From: a virus
Reading direction: 5' to 3' (one strand)
Length of the DNA: 49,586 nucleotides
IMG/VR virus record: IMGVR_UViG_3300005253_000020
Coordinates: 1-49,586 of that record
Shown here: in pieces, positions 28,601 through 35,953 of the stretch
How positions within the stretch are numbered: position 1 is the stretch's first letter
How the letters are laid out: each line of letters opens with the position of its first letter
Position numbers and translations under genes: made by a program
The notes under the pieces: generated by a model
Database searches by the model: none
Told to the model about the DNA's origin: nothing
What the model saw: only the letters and a program-made list of their open reading frames with translations

Positions 28601-28980
28601 TGGGCTGATATGATCTTTCGCTTGGCCTCACGGATCGGTTCGGTTCGTTCTCGGATTTCTTCCGGTGTGCGAGTAAACTGACTGGGTGCCCACGGCGTAC
28701 CTACCTTACGCACGTCCTCAGCGGGCAAATTCAGCATAGCGTCCAGCGTGCCCACTACACCCTTGGCCACGCCAAGTTCAGCACTGACCACACCGCGTTT
28801 AGCGATACCAGGTACATCACGTAGCCTGGCTTTAGGCTTATCAGGTTCCCACATACCAGTAGCACCGGCACCACGGAATCTACCACCTTCCTCCGGGACC
28901 TCCTGCTCACGGCGTTCAAGTTCCTTAGTCGCTGCACGCCGGCGAAGTTCTGTTGTCGCCTGTTCGGATGTAATCGGCAT
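25624..28980 (-). CDS. Large internal (ejection) protein, polyvalent-domain-like, 1118 aa
   Basis: The longest gene in the window. An N-terminal helix-rich part is followed by two Gly/Ala-rich hydrophobic stretches (MVGGIVAGPVGAATVGFVVEG and VVGSINAVIEAI) able to enter membranes, then long helical charged regions, and a C-terminal part with FFRGNAFEKMMTQFMNQPNKNW, similar to the LPD38-type segment in phage polyvalent proteins. It ends in a basic Arg-rich tail. Such proteins are packaged in the head of podoviruses and ejected with DNA. Position after the nozzle and two smaller internal proteins supports that. Confidence 0.75.
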   Translation of the reverse strand: MPITSEQATTELRRRAATKELERREQEVPEEGGRFRGAGATGMWEPDKPKARLRDVPGIAKRGVVSAELGVAKGVVGTLDAMLNLPAEDVRKVGTPWAPSQFTRTPEEIRERTEPIREAKRKIISAQRKFGRKYSGPLAWTTRVVSEAIPYMGNAMVGGIVAGPVGAATVGFVVEGDNAYDEAIASGATEQQAQTERVVVGSINAVIEAIQVGRILKFAKSGKHSLKAFIKLAKTKGLFIAGKEGFKNFGPDALRLSIEESIEEFTQEGVSLGVPAAFRGEYPVKTDGSPDWWAIGERLGEAALGGAVAAPFLGGAGAVLTEAGRVNGDKPAAPVEVPAEIVATTEPVTSDQAIGQQYGMMNEETDATLQYAEGRFRELKNKDDRSAKERRELTFLKKQRANVEALLDDATSKKPLVPGLVTPEGKRITPATMIVDQLETLPRIQPTEGERRRMGKVGKLLTEAKRWGTYYGLNEDMMLKLTERLDQYMESGPIKRFVYHPIKNSNARARDNSKKIMSGFVKTFEDLGIDFGKMIFNERNDVVAGFPLTDTERIGMYVLAQNEKGRKRVEPWFEDEEIDNAQAVNQVIKSVEISDEEMAIVQEIQTYIDTMSPRFFAAAERMGIEDITKEDFYMMLLTEDQDEISQHPAIEELARNIGRKQIRTPGEKATKERTGTKARARIDMATVLPQMIDAVERFIEVGPVAAKVGRSMDNPKFKKALNNATRGEGYKVMRRWLEDSTRGSADVDNGYFGNIAKNLRYNAVQFVLGFKSLTVAPKQLISGINAMTVRPDIAWSIMKRMARYGDMGALGNLKKDYAEASKKSKMMKSRDWNRDLIRKWDRSDVRKYFQGKRMSRISMAHIAYNDKATTTAVWLSAYEQAMIDLDGNEKVAIQVADDLVTSTQPMGNVEDLPGFFRGNAFEKMMTQFMNQPNKNWNMLRHDIYGKLRAGKITKLQATQRFMTGQIIPAVLLGMITRGRLPESPEEVLKDIASHMMGPHVFFGRFIYNAATGDWDPLESAISAIPFKGFEEGARTVTSAKRGDIQKTIEHGVGTYGAFTGKIPQQLITTTGGIIDLAQGETEDIKRIVYSEYMIKKNKPKAPTGRHRTINRPPVRRRR

Positions 28981-29903
28981 TATCTACCCCCGGCTATCTG
29001 TCGCAGTTCTTCTTCACTCATCTTGGAGAAGTCATCAGACTCCTGCGGCCCAGCCTGTTTCTGTTCCATGTAATCAGCGACCTGATCTCCTAGCGGGCCA
29101 CCAGCCATGCGGCCAGACCTGACAGCAGTCGAGCGTAACCGGTTCGTGAAGTCGGGACCCTTAAGGATCACGTCCTGCTGTTGCTTAATTTGCTCTTTGG
29201 TGCGGATAATATCACGATATTGTTTAACCTCTTCGGGACGAGCTTTACGCCACGCACCCTGGACCGGTCTGCCCTTATCATCGTATGAAACCATCGTTGG
29301 GTCTTTGATCTCAAGCTCTTCCATCGCTTGCTTCTCATCGAACCACCACGATCCTTGTTTGCTGGATCTCCACCAACTGGGTATCCGTCCTGCTGGGTGA
29401 ACACGGAATTGTTTCTCATCAGATTCGATACGGCCACGCAGGACATCAAGGGTGCCATATTCACGGATGGGGTCTACCTGAGTAGGTGCCTTGGGTTCTC
29501 GGATCATCCGATCAGCTTCAGGTCCACCGACCATCCTGAACTTGGCCCGTGACACGGCATCAGGAGTGACGCCACCGATCCTACCGAACTGATCCATCTC
29601 CGCGATACCAGCGGTCTGTGTCTCAGTAGCCTGGGTCAACTTCATAACCTTCTGATCGGCGTTAGCGTATAATCGTTTGATAGATTCGTTGATCCTGGTG
29701 TTATCCAGTCCCTGAGCTTTGCCGTGCTTTATGATCTGTCCACGATTATAATTGACCTTGTCCTGGAGTTGCTTTTTGCTCAGTGCCAATCTGCCCTGTA
29801 CTATGCCACTTGGGGTACCTGGTTCCGCAGGGGCTAATGCCGGCAGGGATCTGGTGACACCCGGTCTTCGTAATCCACCACCACTTAGTAGTGTCCTAGC
29901 CAT
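28980..29903 (-). CDS. Probable internal virion protein, 307 aa
   Basis: It begins after a GGGGGG-type site, ATG at 29903. The product is helical and charged throughout with a Pro/Ala-rich beginning and many Gln/Arg/Glu residues, a composition common to ejection proteins. No enzyme motif. It overlaps its neighbour by TAATG on the 3' side. Role inferred from position between nozzle and large ejection protein. Confidence 0.6.
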   Translation of the reverse strand: MARTLLSGGGLRRPGVTRSLPALAPAEPGTPSGIVQGRLALSKKQLQDKVNYNRGQIIKHGKAQGLDNTRINESIKRLYANADQKVMKLTQATETQTAGIAEMDQFGRIGGVTPDAVSRAKFRMVGGPEADRMIREPKAPTQVDPIREYGTLDVLRGRIESDEKQFRVHPAGRIPSWWRSSKQGSWWFDEKQAMEELEIKDPTMVSYDDKGRPVQGAWRKARPEEVKQYRDIIRTKEQIKQQQDVILKGPDFTNRLRSTAVRSGRMAGGPLGDQVADYMEQKQAGPQESDDFSKMSEEELRQIAGGR

Positions 29904-29914
29904 GATAGCCCCCC

Positions 29915-30547
29915 TTAAACAGTTTCATACTCAGCAAGAAGTGCCTGGGAACCGCCAGTTTTAGCTGGACCTGCTGTGGCCCCTTGGCGGAAGAATGATC
30001 CAGAGGGCAACAGGCTCCGTATGTACGGATTAGAGTTACGAGCACCAGCCATACCACCCCCGCCTCCACCTCCACCACCAGTGAATCTGGGCATGCGGGA
30101 CTGAGCACTCTCAAACCCAGATTGTTCCATGCCGGCGAGTGATGCGTACAGACGTGATAGATTACCTGCCCTGGCCTCCTCGACCCCAGCTAGTGTCGGC
30201 ATACCAACTTCTTCATCGAACTTCTTACCGAGTCCAGCGGCCATTGTGGTACCCGCTAGACCAGAACCGACTAAGCTCTGCATCCCGGAGGCCATCGATT
30301 TTGTCCTACTTCGGGCCAGTTTTGCTTCGACGCCTTTATCGAAGCTGCCACCGGGCTGATATTGGGCTATGGCTTTTGAAAATGCCTGACCCGCCGCAGG
30401 AGTAATAGATGATCCACCGGTACGGCCCGGAGCCGGTCCTGACGGCATGAACCGATAAGTAATATTTCTACCACGTCCAGAAGGTATAATTCTTCCTGCT
30501 CCGCCATGACGTTGTGCTTCCGCTAATGCCGCACTATAACCTGCCAT
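29915..30547 (-). CDS. Gly/Ala-rich internal virion protein, 210 aa
   Basis: The product is small, helical and Gly/Ser/Ala-rich, with a nine-Gly tract near residues 155-163 dividing a 150-residue helical part from a 45-residue end. Its N-terminus has Arg-rich turns. Proteins of this build sit between nozzle and ejection proteins in podoviruses. It starts by TAATG overlap with the nozzle gene. Confidence 0.55.
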   Translation of the reverse strand: MAGYSAALAEAQRHGGAGRIIPSGRGRNITYRFMPSGPAPGRTGGSSITPAAGQAFSKAIAQYQPGGSFDKGVEAKLARSRTKSMASGMQSLVGSGLAGTTMAAGLGKKFDEEVGMPTLAGVEEARAGNLSRLYASLAGMEQSGFESAQSRMPRFTGGGGGGGGGMAGARNSNPYIRSLLPSGSFFRQGATAGPAKTGGSQALLAEYETV

Positions 30548-32172
30548 TACTTCACCCGTCCTCTCTGCTGCGTCTTGACGAGCAGCCTATCAAAACTCAT
30601 TGTTTCAGCCGCCGTCGTATTTTCCAGTCTGATCGAAGTATATACACCCCTAATCTTTTGTTTCTTGGTTCGGCCTCTCGGCCTTGCCGGAGTCTGTAAC
30701 GTGCCAGATACCTTAGGACTTGTATTCGCCGCAGCCTTCTCAGCAGCTTTAGCGGAGGATCTACCCATAAATACTTTGTACCCTATGTCATCAGAGTCAT
30801 CTTCAGTACTCCCGGTATCACCGCCGGCTGTGTACCCAGCTATCGAATGAATTATTCCTTCCTTGTTTTCTTTTGCCAGTTTTAACGGCCCGAGTGTAAC
30901 ATAACTACTGATGGCCTGATCTGAGGCCCCTATATCATCGTCCTTATCAGCCTCATCAAACTTCCTAATGTACCCGTCCTTGCAACCAATCAACAGATCC
31001 CGCAACGTTGTATCATTGGCGGCATAGTAGAACGAAGAATATGCTCCGCACTCATCAGGATATGATTCGGGGTAGAAACCACGGGTCACTTCGGGCAGGC
31101 TGTAAAAATAATTAGAATTTGATCCGTCACTCAGTTTGGTAATACAGATGACCAGGCCGAACCTTTTTCGGTCATAGGCTATTGTAATTCTGTGCGTAGT
31201 CGGATCAGCAGCCTCGTCGCCTATCAGCCCTGGGAGGCTTATATTCGTCAGGTTCTCAACAGTATTAAGCCCGCGTGAAATTTTATATACGCCGCCAGTT
31301 CCCCAGAAGTATAGGTTCTCGTCCTCATCAAGTGTCCAACTATTGGCCCCGAAAATCCCCACCGTATCATCCAATTCGCTAAGTGTTCCCCCATCTGCTG
31401 GATCACCAGCAAATACCCACATGCTGGTAGCACACCCCAGTATCAGATAATCTTTGCCACGCGGTATCAAAGCACGAACGACATCACCAGTTTTTCCAGG
31501 AACATTTGGGTCTTCACCACCAGCTACTGGTGATTGTACGTCATTGGCGACGTATGCAAAATCGGTATGGTCCGCTTGCCGGCTCATATACCATTGCTGG
31601 GGGTCGTCCGGGTTCCCTGACAGTACAGCACGCCCTCGCCAAGAGCAACCGATATACGCTGTAGCAGGGAGTGAACCGGAAGCACTGTCGGGATAAACGA
31701 CGTAATCATACCAATGTGGAGTAGTACTAGCCTCGGCTACGGCTGATGGGACCCTCGTTGTGGGGTCCATGCTCCCACCAGACAGCGTGTGCCCAGTAGT
31801 AGTGGTGAACGTACCATTAGTTGTCTTGCCATAAATTATAGTTTTGGCCGCGTTAACAAAATCGACAACCATTGTCGCCCCGGATGTTAACTGGGTGACT
31901 ATAGCTCCGCGGGTCGGTGCTGTGGTTAACGCCGTGACCGTCAACTTGGTGTTGACAAAATCAGCAATCTTTAGCTTGGTACCATTAACCACGATCACCT
32001 TCTGATAGTACTCAAAGATGTTCAAGTTGTCAGTGGTATCAATGTCACCATTGGCTGCCGCCAGTTCTACCATCGTTCCTGCTGCCACGTTAATATCCTC
32101 GTACCAAAATTCATTATTGGCTACGGCGGCTAACCTCTGCAATGTATTATACTCTGCCAATGTTACCGCCAT
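30547..32172 (-). CDS. Tail nozzle protein, β-propeller-like, 541 aa
   Basis: The sequence is β-rich throughout with repeated Trp and Tyr strand patterns, including WRGRAVLSGNPDDPQQWYMS and LLIGCKDGYIRKF, as in podovirus nozzle or stabilisation proteins (P22 gp10, T7 gp12 type). The C-terminus has SIRLENTTAAETMSFDRLLV, common to the family. Residues 11-27 (LQRLAAVANNEFWYEDI) repeat the end of the preceding gene product, which together with the small upstream gene suggests that the original N-terminus of the nozzle gene has been displaced. Start TAATG-coupled. Confidence 0.75.
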   Translation of the reverse strand: MAVTLAEYNTLQRLAAVANNEFWYEDINVAAGTMVELAAANGDIDTTDNLNIFEYYQKVIVVNGTKLKIADFVNTKLTVTALTTAPTRGAIVTQLTSGATMVVDFVNAAKTIIYGKTTNGTFTTTTGHTLSGGSMDPTTRVPSAVAEASTTPHWYDYVVYPDSASGSLPATAYIGCSWRGRAVLSGNPDDPQQWYMSRQADHTDFAYVANDVQSPVAGGEDPNVPGKTGDVVRALIPRGKDYLILGCATSMWVFAGDPADGGTLSELDDTVGIFGANSWTLDEDENLYFWGTGGVYKISRGLNTVENLTNISLPGLIGDEAADPTTHRITIAYDRKRFGLVICITKLSDGSNSNYFYSLPEVTRGFYPESYPDECGAYSSFYYAANDTTLRDLLIGCKDGYIRKFDEADKDDDIGASDQAISSYVTLGPLKLAKENKEGIIHSIAGYTAGGDTGSTEDDSDDIGYKVFMGRSSAKAAEKAAANTSPKVSGTLQTPARPRGRTKKQKIRGVYTSIRLENTTAAETMSFDRLLVKTQQRGRVK

Positions 32173-33146
32173 TATGGAATGTCCTCAATCCAAAATTTAT
32201 TGTTAGCCACAGCAATCAATTTACGTATGGTTACAATATTATTCTCACCACTGGCGTCACCAGTTGGAGTGCCTTCCCCATTTGGGCCACCACTACCGGC
32301 TAGTGTTATACCAGTTGGCAGCGGTGGGTCGAATACCAGAATAGTAAACAGCCAGGTATCACCAGTAGTTGTACCCGCACTGTTATTAGAATCGATCCGC
32401 CATTCATAAACAGTGTTATATAACAGCGTATCAGTTATAACCCATGATATTCCTGCTTGCCCGGATACCCTGAGCGTAGTACTCCCTTGAACGCCAAAAT
32501 AGACATCAAAGTCATCAGTGCCGCCACCATCCGCCCAACCTGTGGTAAGCTGGTTCTTTATGATGCTTACAGCGTCATCAGCAGGTACTGGAGTTGTGGC
32601 CTTGGCCGGGACCGCAGATGTAGCGGTCCCATAAATTTCTATTATATACCTTCGCCCGCCGGATAAAGTTGACCAGCCAAACCAACCTGCTCCGTTCCCT
32701 GCGGAGAAGGCATTTGTCCCGGAAAAACTTCCGCCCTGTGCCGATGTATTAGTTCTCCACTGTAGAGTATTTGTTCCGCTAACAGACCATATTGCATCGG
32801 GTTCAATAGTAACCCCAAATTTGGCCCCCGCAGAAACGGCAACTGCGGAATCGAATGTTATTTGGTGGTCCTCTCCGCCAGCAGCAATTGTAACACCGGA
32901 AACATCATATACTTTTGAACCCAAAGTATCTGTAGGATAAGTAGTCGCGTCTGTTATTTTAACTAAAGCATCCACAATGGTTCCTACTCTTTGCAGACGC
33001 ACAATTACATGGGTGATGGACCAGTTAAATTCAACAGGCACTGTTAGCACTACCCCCGTTCTTTGCCTTGTATCTATACTAGAATACCAAAAAACAGGTG
33101 AGTGGTTAGTTGATGAAACTGGATTGTAATAAGCCAATAAAGCCAT
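32172..33146 (-). CDS. Adhesin-like β-sandwich and fibronectin III protein inserted in nozzle locus, 324 aa
   Basis: ATG at 33146 is one base beyond the previous stop. The N-terminal 180 residues are a β-sandwich (DSAVAVSAGAKFGVTI, GGRRYIIEIYGTA); residues 185-270 form a fibronectin III-like domain (VPADDAVSI, DFDVYFGVQG, YEWRIDSNNSAG). The last 17 residues (RKLIAVANNKFWIEDIP) repeat the start of the nozzle protein. The gene looks like a receptor-binding or decoration module inserted between nozzle fragments. TAATG coupling to the next gene. Confidence 0.7.
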   Translation of the reverse strand: MALLAYYNPVSSTNHSPVFWYSSIDTRQRTGVVLTVPVEFNWSITHVIVRLQRVGTIVDALVKITDATTYPTDTLGSKVYDVSGVTIAAGGEDHQITFDSAVAVSAGAKFGVTIEPDAIWSVSGTNTLQWRTNTSAQGGSFSGTNAFSAGNGAGWFGWSTLSGGRRYIIEIYGTATSAVPAKATTPVPADDAVSIIKNQLTTGWADGGGTDDFDVYFGVQGSTTLRVSGQAGISWVITDTLLYNTVYEWRIDSNNSAGTTTGDTWLFTILVFDPPLPTGITLAGSGGPNGEGTPTGDASGENNIVTIRKLIAVANNKFWIEDIP

Positions 33147-33147
33147 A

Positions 33148-33369
33148 TTACACCACGCTCGAAACAGAACACAGGGCAACAACAGGCTGTTCGGCGGCAC
33201 CCACCTGAACACCAGCACCCCACTTGTCCAGACCAGGACGTTGCCCGCCCACGATCTTGTCGTCCCAGTACGGACGAACGTTGTTCATGTCCCGCGACGT
33301 ACCGGCTGACTGCTTGCTTGTGGGGAATCCATTGTGTTTGCCGTTGGTTGGGAACGTCAGTTTAGCCAT
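33148..33369 (-). CDS. Nozzle N-terminal fragment-like protein, 73 aa
   Basis: The 73-residue sequence contains SRDMNNVRPYW followed by GGQRPGLDKWG, a pattern that occurs at the N-terminus of full-length phage nozzle proteins. The ORF stops right after this N-terminal motif (VVALCSVSSVV). It starts by TAATG overlap with the basic protein gene. It reads as the original N-terminus of the nozzle gene, now a separate polypeptide; whether it folds with the nozzle body is unknown. Confidence 0.65.
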   Translation of the reverse strand: MAKLTFPTNGKHNGFPTSKQSAGTSRDMNNVRPYWDDKIVGGQRPGLDKWGAGVQVGAAEQPVVALCSVSSVV

Positions 33370-33653
33370 TAGTATCCCATCTTCTTAGATTTCTTTTCAC
33401 TGACCCCAGCCTTAGCAAGTTTGTACCCGGTCGAACTACGTCGTTTAGCTAATTTTTTCTGGACCTTTTTCTTCAGCATCTTAACCCATGACTCTTTAGC
33501 CATGTGCGGATACTTTTTTGCCAACCGCTTATCAATCTTGGCTTGCTGGTGACCTGTTGGCTCGACTATCTTAGGCATGGTGGCCTCCTTCATACTTTTA
33601 CCTACTGATTGATCTTTATCAAATACACGCCGTTGCCTTGCTGTTAAGCCCAT
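33369..33653 (-). CDS. Basic virion protein, 94 aa
   Basis: The product is extremely Lys/Arg-rich (residues 40-90 have stretches like KKKVQKKLAKRR) and begins MGLTARQRRVFD. A DNA-condensing or head-internal protein is likely by composition. Strong AAGGAG site before the ATG. The gap upstream (33654-33735) holds a short hairpin at 33717-33732. Coupled to the nozzle fragment gene by TAATG. Confidence 0.6.
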   Translation of the reverse strand: MGLTARQRRVFDKDQSVGKSMKEATMPKIVEPTGHQQAKIDKRLAKKYPHMAKESWVKMLKKKVQKKLAKRRSSTGYKLAKAGVSEKKSKKMGY

Positions 33654-33735
33654 ATTATAACTCCTTAAAATGGGGCGGGCCTTTTGGTCACTTTCCCTGG
33701 AGTGCCCTCCCCCGCAGGCATCCGCCTACGTCAGT

Positions 33736-34206
33736 TTAATTAAAATCGTGAACACGGTACGAGACCTTAATCTTCATCGGGCTGTTGCCGGTTGCAGGAA
33801 TCCCTATAGCAACCAACTCTATTCCATCATTAACATCCGTTACAACCCCGGCGACCGTAGACAATACTTGCATAACTGTATAGGCATCTGCTGTTTTATG
33901 CAAGAAATTAGTAGCGGTTACTGCACCGCTTAGGGCCGTATTTCCTGTTATTGTCTGGACAGTCAAACTCGTATTGGTATCATAGGTCGTACTGTTGTAA
34001 TCAAGAAACAATACAGCCGATACAAATTCAATAACTTTACCTGGTCCGGGTGCGGGTACGAGTTCTTTAGGTGCAGAGACTAAAAGTTTAATCTCTGCGG
34101 ACGAGATCTCTATCTCACGCTCGAAAACTCTACCAGCTTTTACTCCGTCACCATCTGCAACCTGCTCGGCTATATGATAAGCCATGTTCGATCTACGTGC
34201 GGGCAT
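33736..34206 (-). CDS. Structural protein of unknown type, 156 aa
   Basis: ATG at 34206 follows AAGGAGACAATGAA. The product is β-rich, with a basic start, then alternating strands (VIEFVSAVLFLDYNST, LTVQTITGNTALS, VIQVLSTVAG-like, IKVSYRVHDF). The pattern suits a small capsid-associated, adaptor or fibre-type β-sandwich protein. It lies after the head-tail adaptor. Family not identified. Confidence 0.6.
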   Translation of the reverse strand: MPARRSNMAYHIAEQVADGDGVKAGRVFEREIEISSAEIKLLVSAPKELVPAPGPGKVIEFVSAVLFLDYNSTTYDTNTSLTVQTITGNTALSGAVTATNFLHKTADAYTVMQVLSTVAGVVTDVNDGIELVAIGIPATGNSPMKIKVSYRVHDFN

Positions 34207-34218
34207 TTCATTGTCTCC

Positions 34219-35532
34219 TTAAACAGAATTTGTATTTGTCACGTCCCTGAATATACGCTCATGGACATAGTCAACTTGCCAATTCATGGACCCAAGCGTT
34301 CTTGGCGTCCCCCTGCCGTCGATAGTATATGCCTTCGGCAGAGCCTTACCTACGTACTTCTCAGTGAATCCCTTGTTTATCTCTTCGTCCTCCTCTTCGA
34401 TCTTGTACTTAACAGCCGCCCATATAGCTTCATCGAATCTGAAACCCGCAGGGTGGCGATTGTTTGCTGGCTCAACGGAATAAATAGAGGTAGCATCAGG
34501 ATCAGTACCGCCAGCAGTACCATCTGCTTTAAGCCAATCGGCGACAATGAAAGTACCAGATGATCCAGTGTAGTCTGTGGCAATTGCATTACTCCCCTTT
34601 CCAGTTCCGGCGATCACTGTGATCCGCCATGTGTTGAAGTAGTCGTCACCCTCGGCCCGTGAGCTATCCACGAGCGTCGTGGCACCACCACCAGAGGCGG
34701 TCCCGGCTTCCAGATCCAGCTTATCGAAGTACAGCGTGTAGAGAAATTCCAGCACGTCATCGGCGATGGGCTGCGGGTCCAGTATCAGTTCCCATCTACG
34801 ACTGCCTGACGTATTAGACAGCGTGGAGCCCGCAGGTTCTAATGGACGGTACGCGGCCAGTCGGGGGTATCCCGAGATCACATTGACCGCACGTCTACGC
34901 CGGATCATCGCCTCATCGACCCAACCGATTATCGCCGAGTGATTCGTGTCTGCCTCGTACTCGATCTTACTGTTGACTTCGCCGCCGAAATCCTCGGGTA
35001 GCATGTACCGCGAGATGTCACCGCCTACGGTTTCGTATTTGGTGATGGCAAATGTGTCTCCCACCGCTGGAGTAGTTCCTCCAGTGTTTCCATATTGGTC
35101 AAGCCATCCGGCGACCGTGATAACGCCTCCAGACGTTGTATAGTCAGTGATCTGTGCATAGCTTCCGATACCCGTTCCGGTGAGAATGAAGATCCACCAG
35201 GTATTGAGGTCGTCGTCTGAGGCATAAGAGGTCTCCAGCGTAGCATCAGTTAGTGACGTAGCGTCGGCGGCATCAGCAGTTCCAGTAACCCTGGTCGTGT
35301 CGATGTTGACCCGCATCAGCCTCCGCATCCACCGCCAGCCCTTACGAGGGGCATCAGCTATGAACATCTTGATGGCATCGTTGACCTCCTCCTTACAAAT
35401 CTGAAGGCTGTATTCATCGTCTGCCGGTACCAGTGCTTTGCCTGTACCGCCGGCGAAATAAGCTATGCCCTGCTCGTTCGCAGCCTTGGCTACCAGATCA
35501 CTGTATGAATACGCTGATGTTGGCTCGCTCAA
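34219..35532 (-). CDS. Head-tail adaptor or tail tubular A-like protein with duplicated β-domain, 437 aa
   Basis: The start is TTG at 35532, overlapping the previous stop (TTGA) after GGAGACTTAGG. N- and C-terminal thirds are helical (residues 11-60, 365-395), as in T7 gp11-type adaptors. Two insertions of about 70 residues (93-164 and 285-354) share DD..NTW.I, GTG.GS.A..TDYT, VA.WL and GGT.P, marking an internal duplication of a small β-domain. Position between capsid and nozzle genes agrees with an adaptor role. Confidence 0.65.
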   Translation of the reverse strand: MSEPTSAYSYSDLVAKAANEQGIAYFAGGTGKALVPADDEYSLQICKEEVNDAIKMFIADAPRKGWRWMRRLMRVNIDTTRVTGTADAADATSLTDATLETSYASDDDLNTWWIFILTGTGIGSYAQITDYTTSGGVITVAGWLDQYGNTGGTTPAVGDTFAITKYETVGGDISRYMLPEDFGGEVNSKIEYEADTNHSAIIGWVDEAMIRRRRAVNVISGYPRLAAYRPLEPAGSTLSNTSGSRRWELILDPQPIADDVLEFLYTLYFDKLDLEAGTASGGGATTLVDSSRAEGDDYFNTWRITVIAGTGKGSNAIATDYTGSSGTFIVADWLKADGTAGGTDPDATSIYSVEPANNRHPAGFRFDEAIWAAVKYKIEEEDEEINKGFTEKYVGKALPKAYTIDGRGTPRTLGSMNWQVDYVHERIFRDVTNTNSV

Positions 35533-35870
35533 CCTAAGTCTCCTTCTAAGAGTATCACTACCTGACCGGCTATCAAAACGGTAAATCCAGTCAAGACTCT
35601 ATTCTTGATAAGTGTTACTTCTTCGGACTCAAGAGTAACCTCGTCATTGTCGTTGATCCTCTGGGCCAGCTTGAATAACTTCAGTTTCTCAGTACCGGGT
35701 GTCGGGTTCTTGGGGTCCTCAGCGAGCAGTGCGTTAACCAGGATCTCCCTGACTTTTAATTCTTCTTGAATAACTTCTGCATGTCCGTCAGCATCCTTCG
35801 GACCTTGCTTGGGCTGGATCAATACATTACCATCCATGTCTACTAAACTTTTTGTCGTGTCGATCTTCAT
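35529..35870 (-). CDS. Small structural protein, 113 aa
   Basis: The longer frame begins at 35972, but ATG at 35870 after AGGAGAAAAGAA is the right start. The product has a β-strand N-terminus (KIDTTKSLVDMDGNVLI), a helical centre (VREILVNALLAED) and β-rich C-terminus (GFTVLIAGQVVILLEG). It resembles small head-completion proteins. It follows the terminator-like hairpin after the decoration gene. Its stop overlaps the TTG start of the adaptor. Confidence 0.6.
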   Translation of the reverse strand: MKIDTTKSLVDMDGNVLIQPKQGPKDADGHAEVIQEELKVREILVNALLAEDPKNPTPGTEKLKLFKLAQRINDNDEVTLESEEVTLIKNRVLTGFTVLIAGQVVILLEGDLG

Positions 35871-35908
35871 TTCTTTTCTCCTGAGTGAAACTTTTAATAA
35901 AGGCCCGA

Positions 35909-35933
35909 CCCCCTCTTCACCCAGAAGAGGAGG
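35909..35933 (-). terminator. Terminator-like hairpin after the capsid and decoration genes
   Basis: On the − strand a 10-bp stem (35933-35924 with 35918-35909, one G-U) with a five-base loop is followed by TCGGGCCTTTATTAAAAG. The tail is only partly T-rich, so it may attenuate rather than stop transcription. It separates the highly expressed capsid and decoration genes from the adaptor genes. Confidence 0.45.
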
Positions 35934-35953
35934 CCAGGCAACGAACTCAATTG

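Noticed and set aside
25624-28980. Tape measure protein of a long-tailed phage
   Set aside because: The 1118-residue protein lacks coiled-coil repeats throughout, and no tail tube, chaperone or baseplate genes accompany it; it fits a podovirus ejection protein better.
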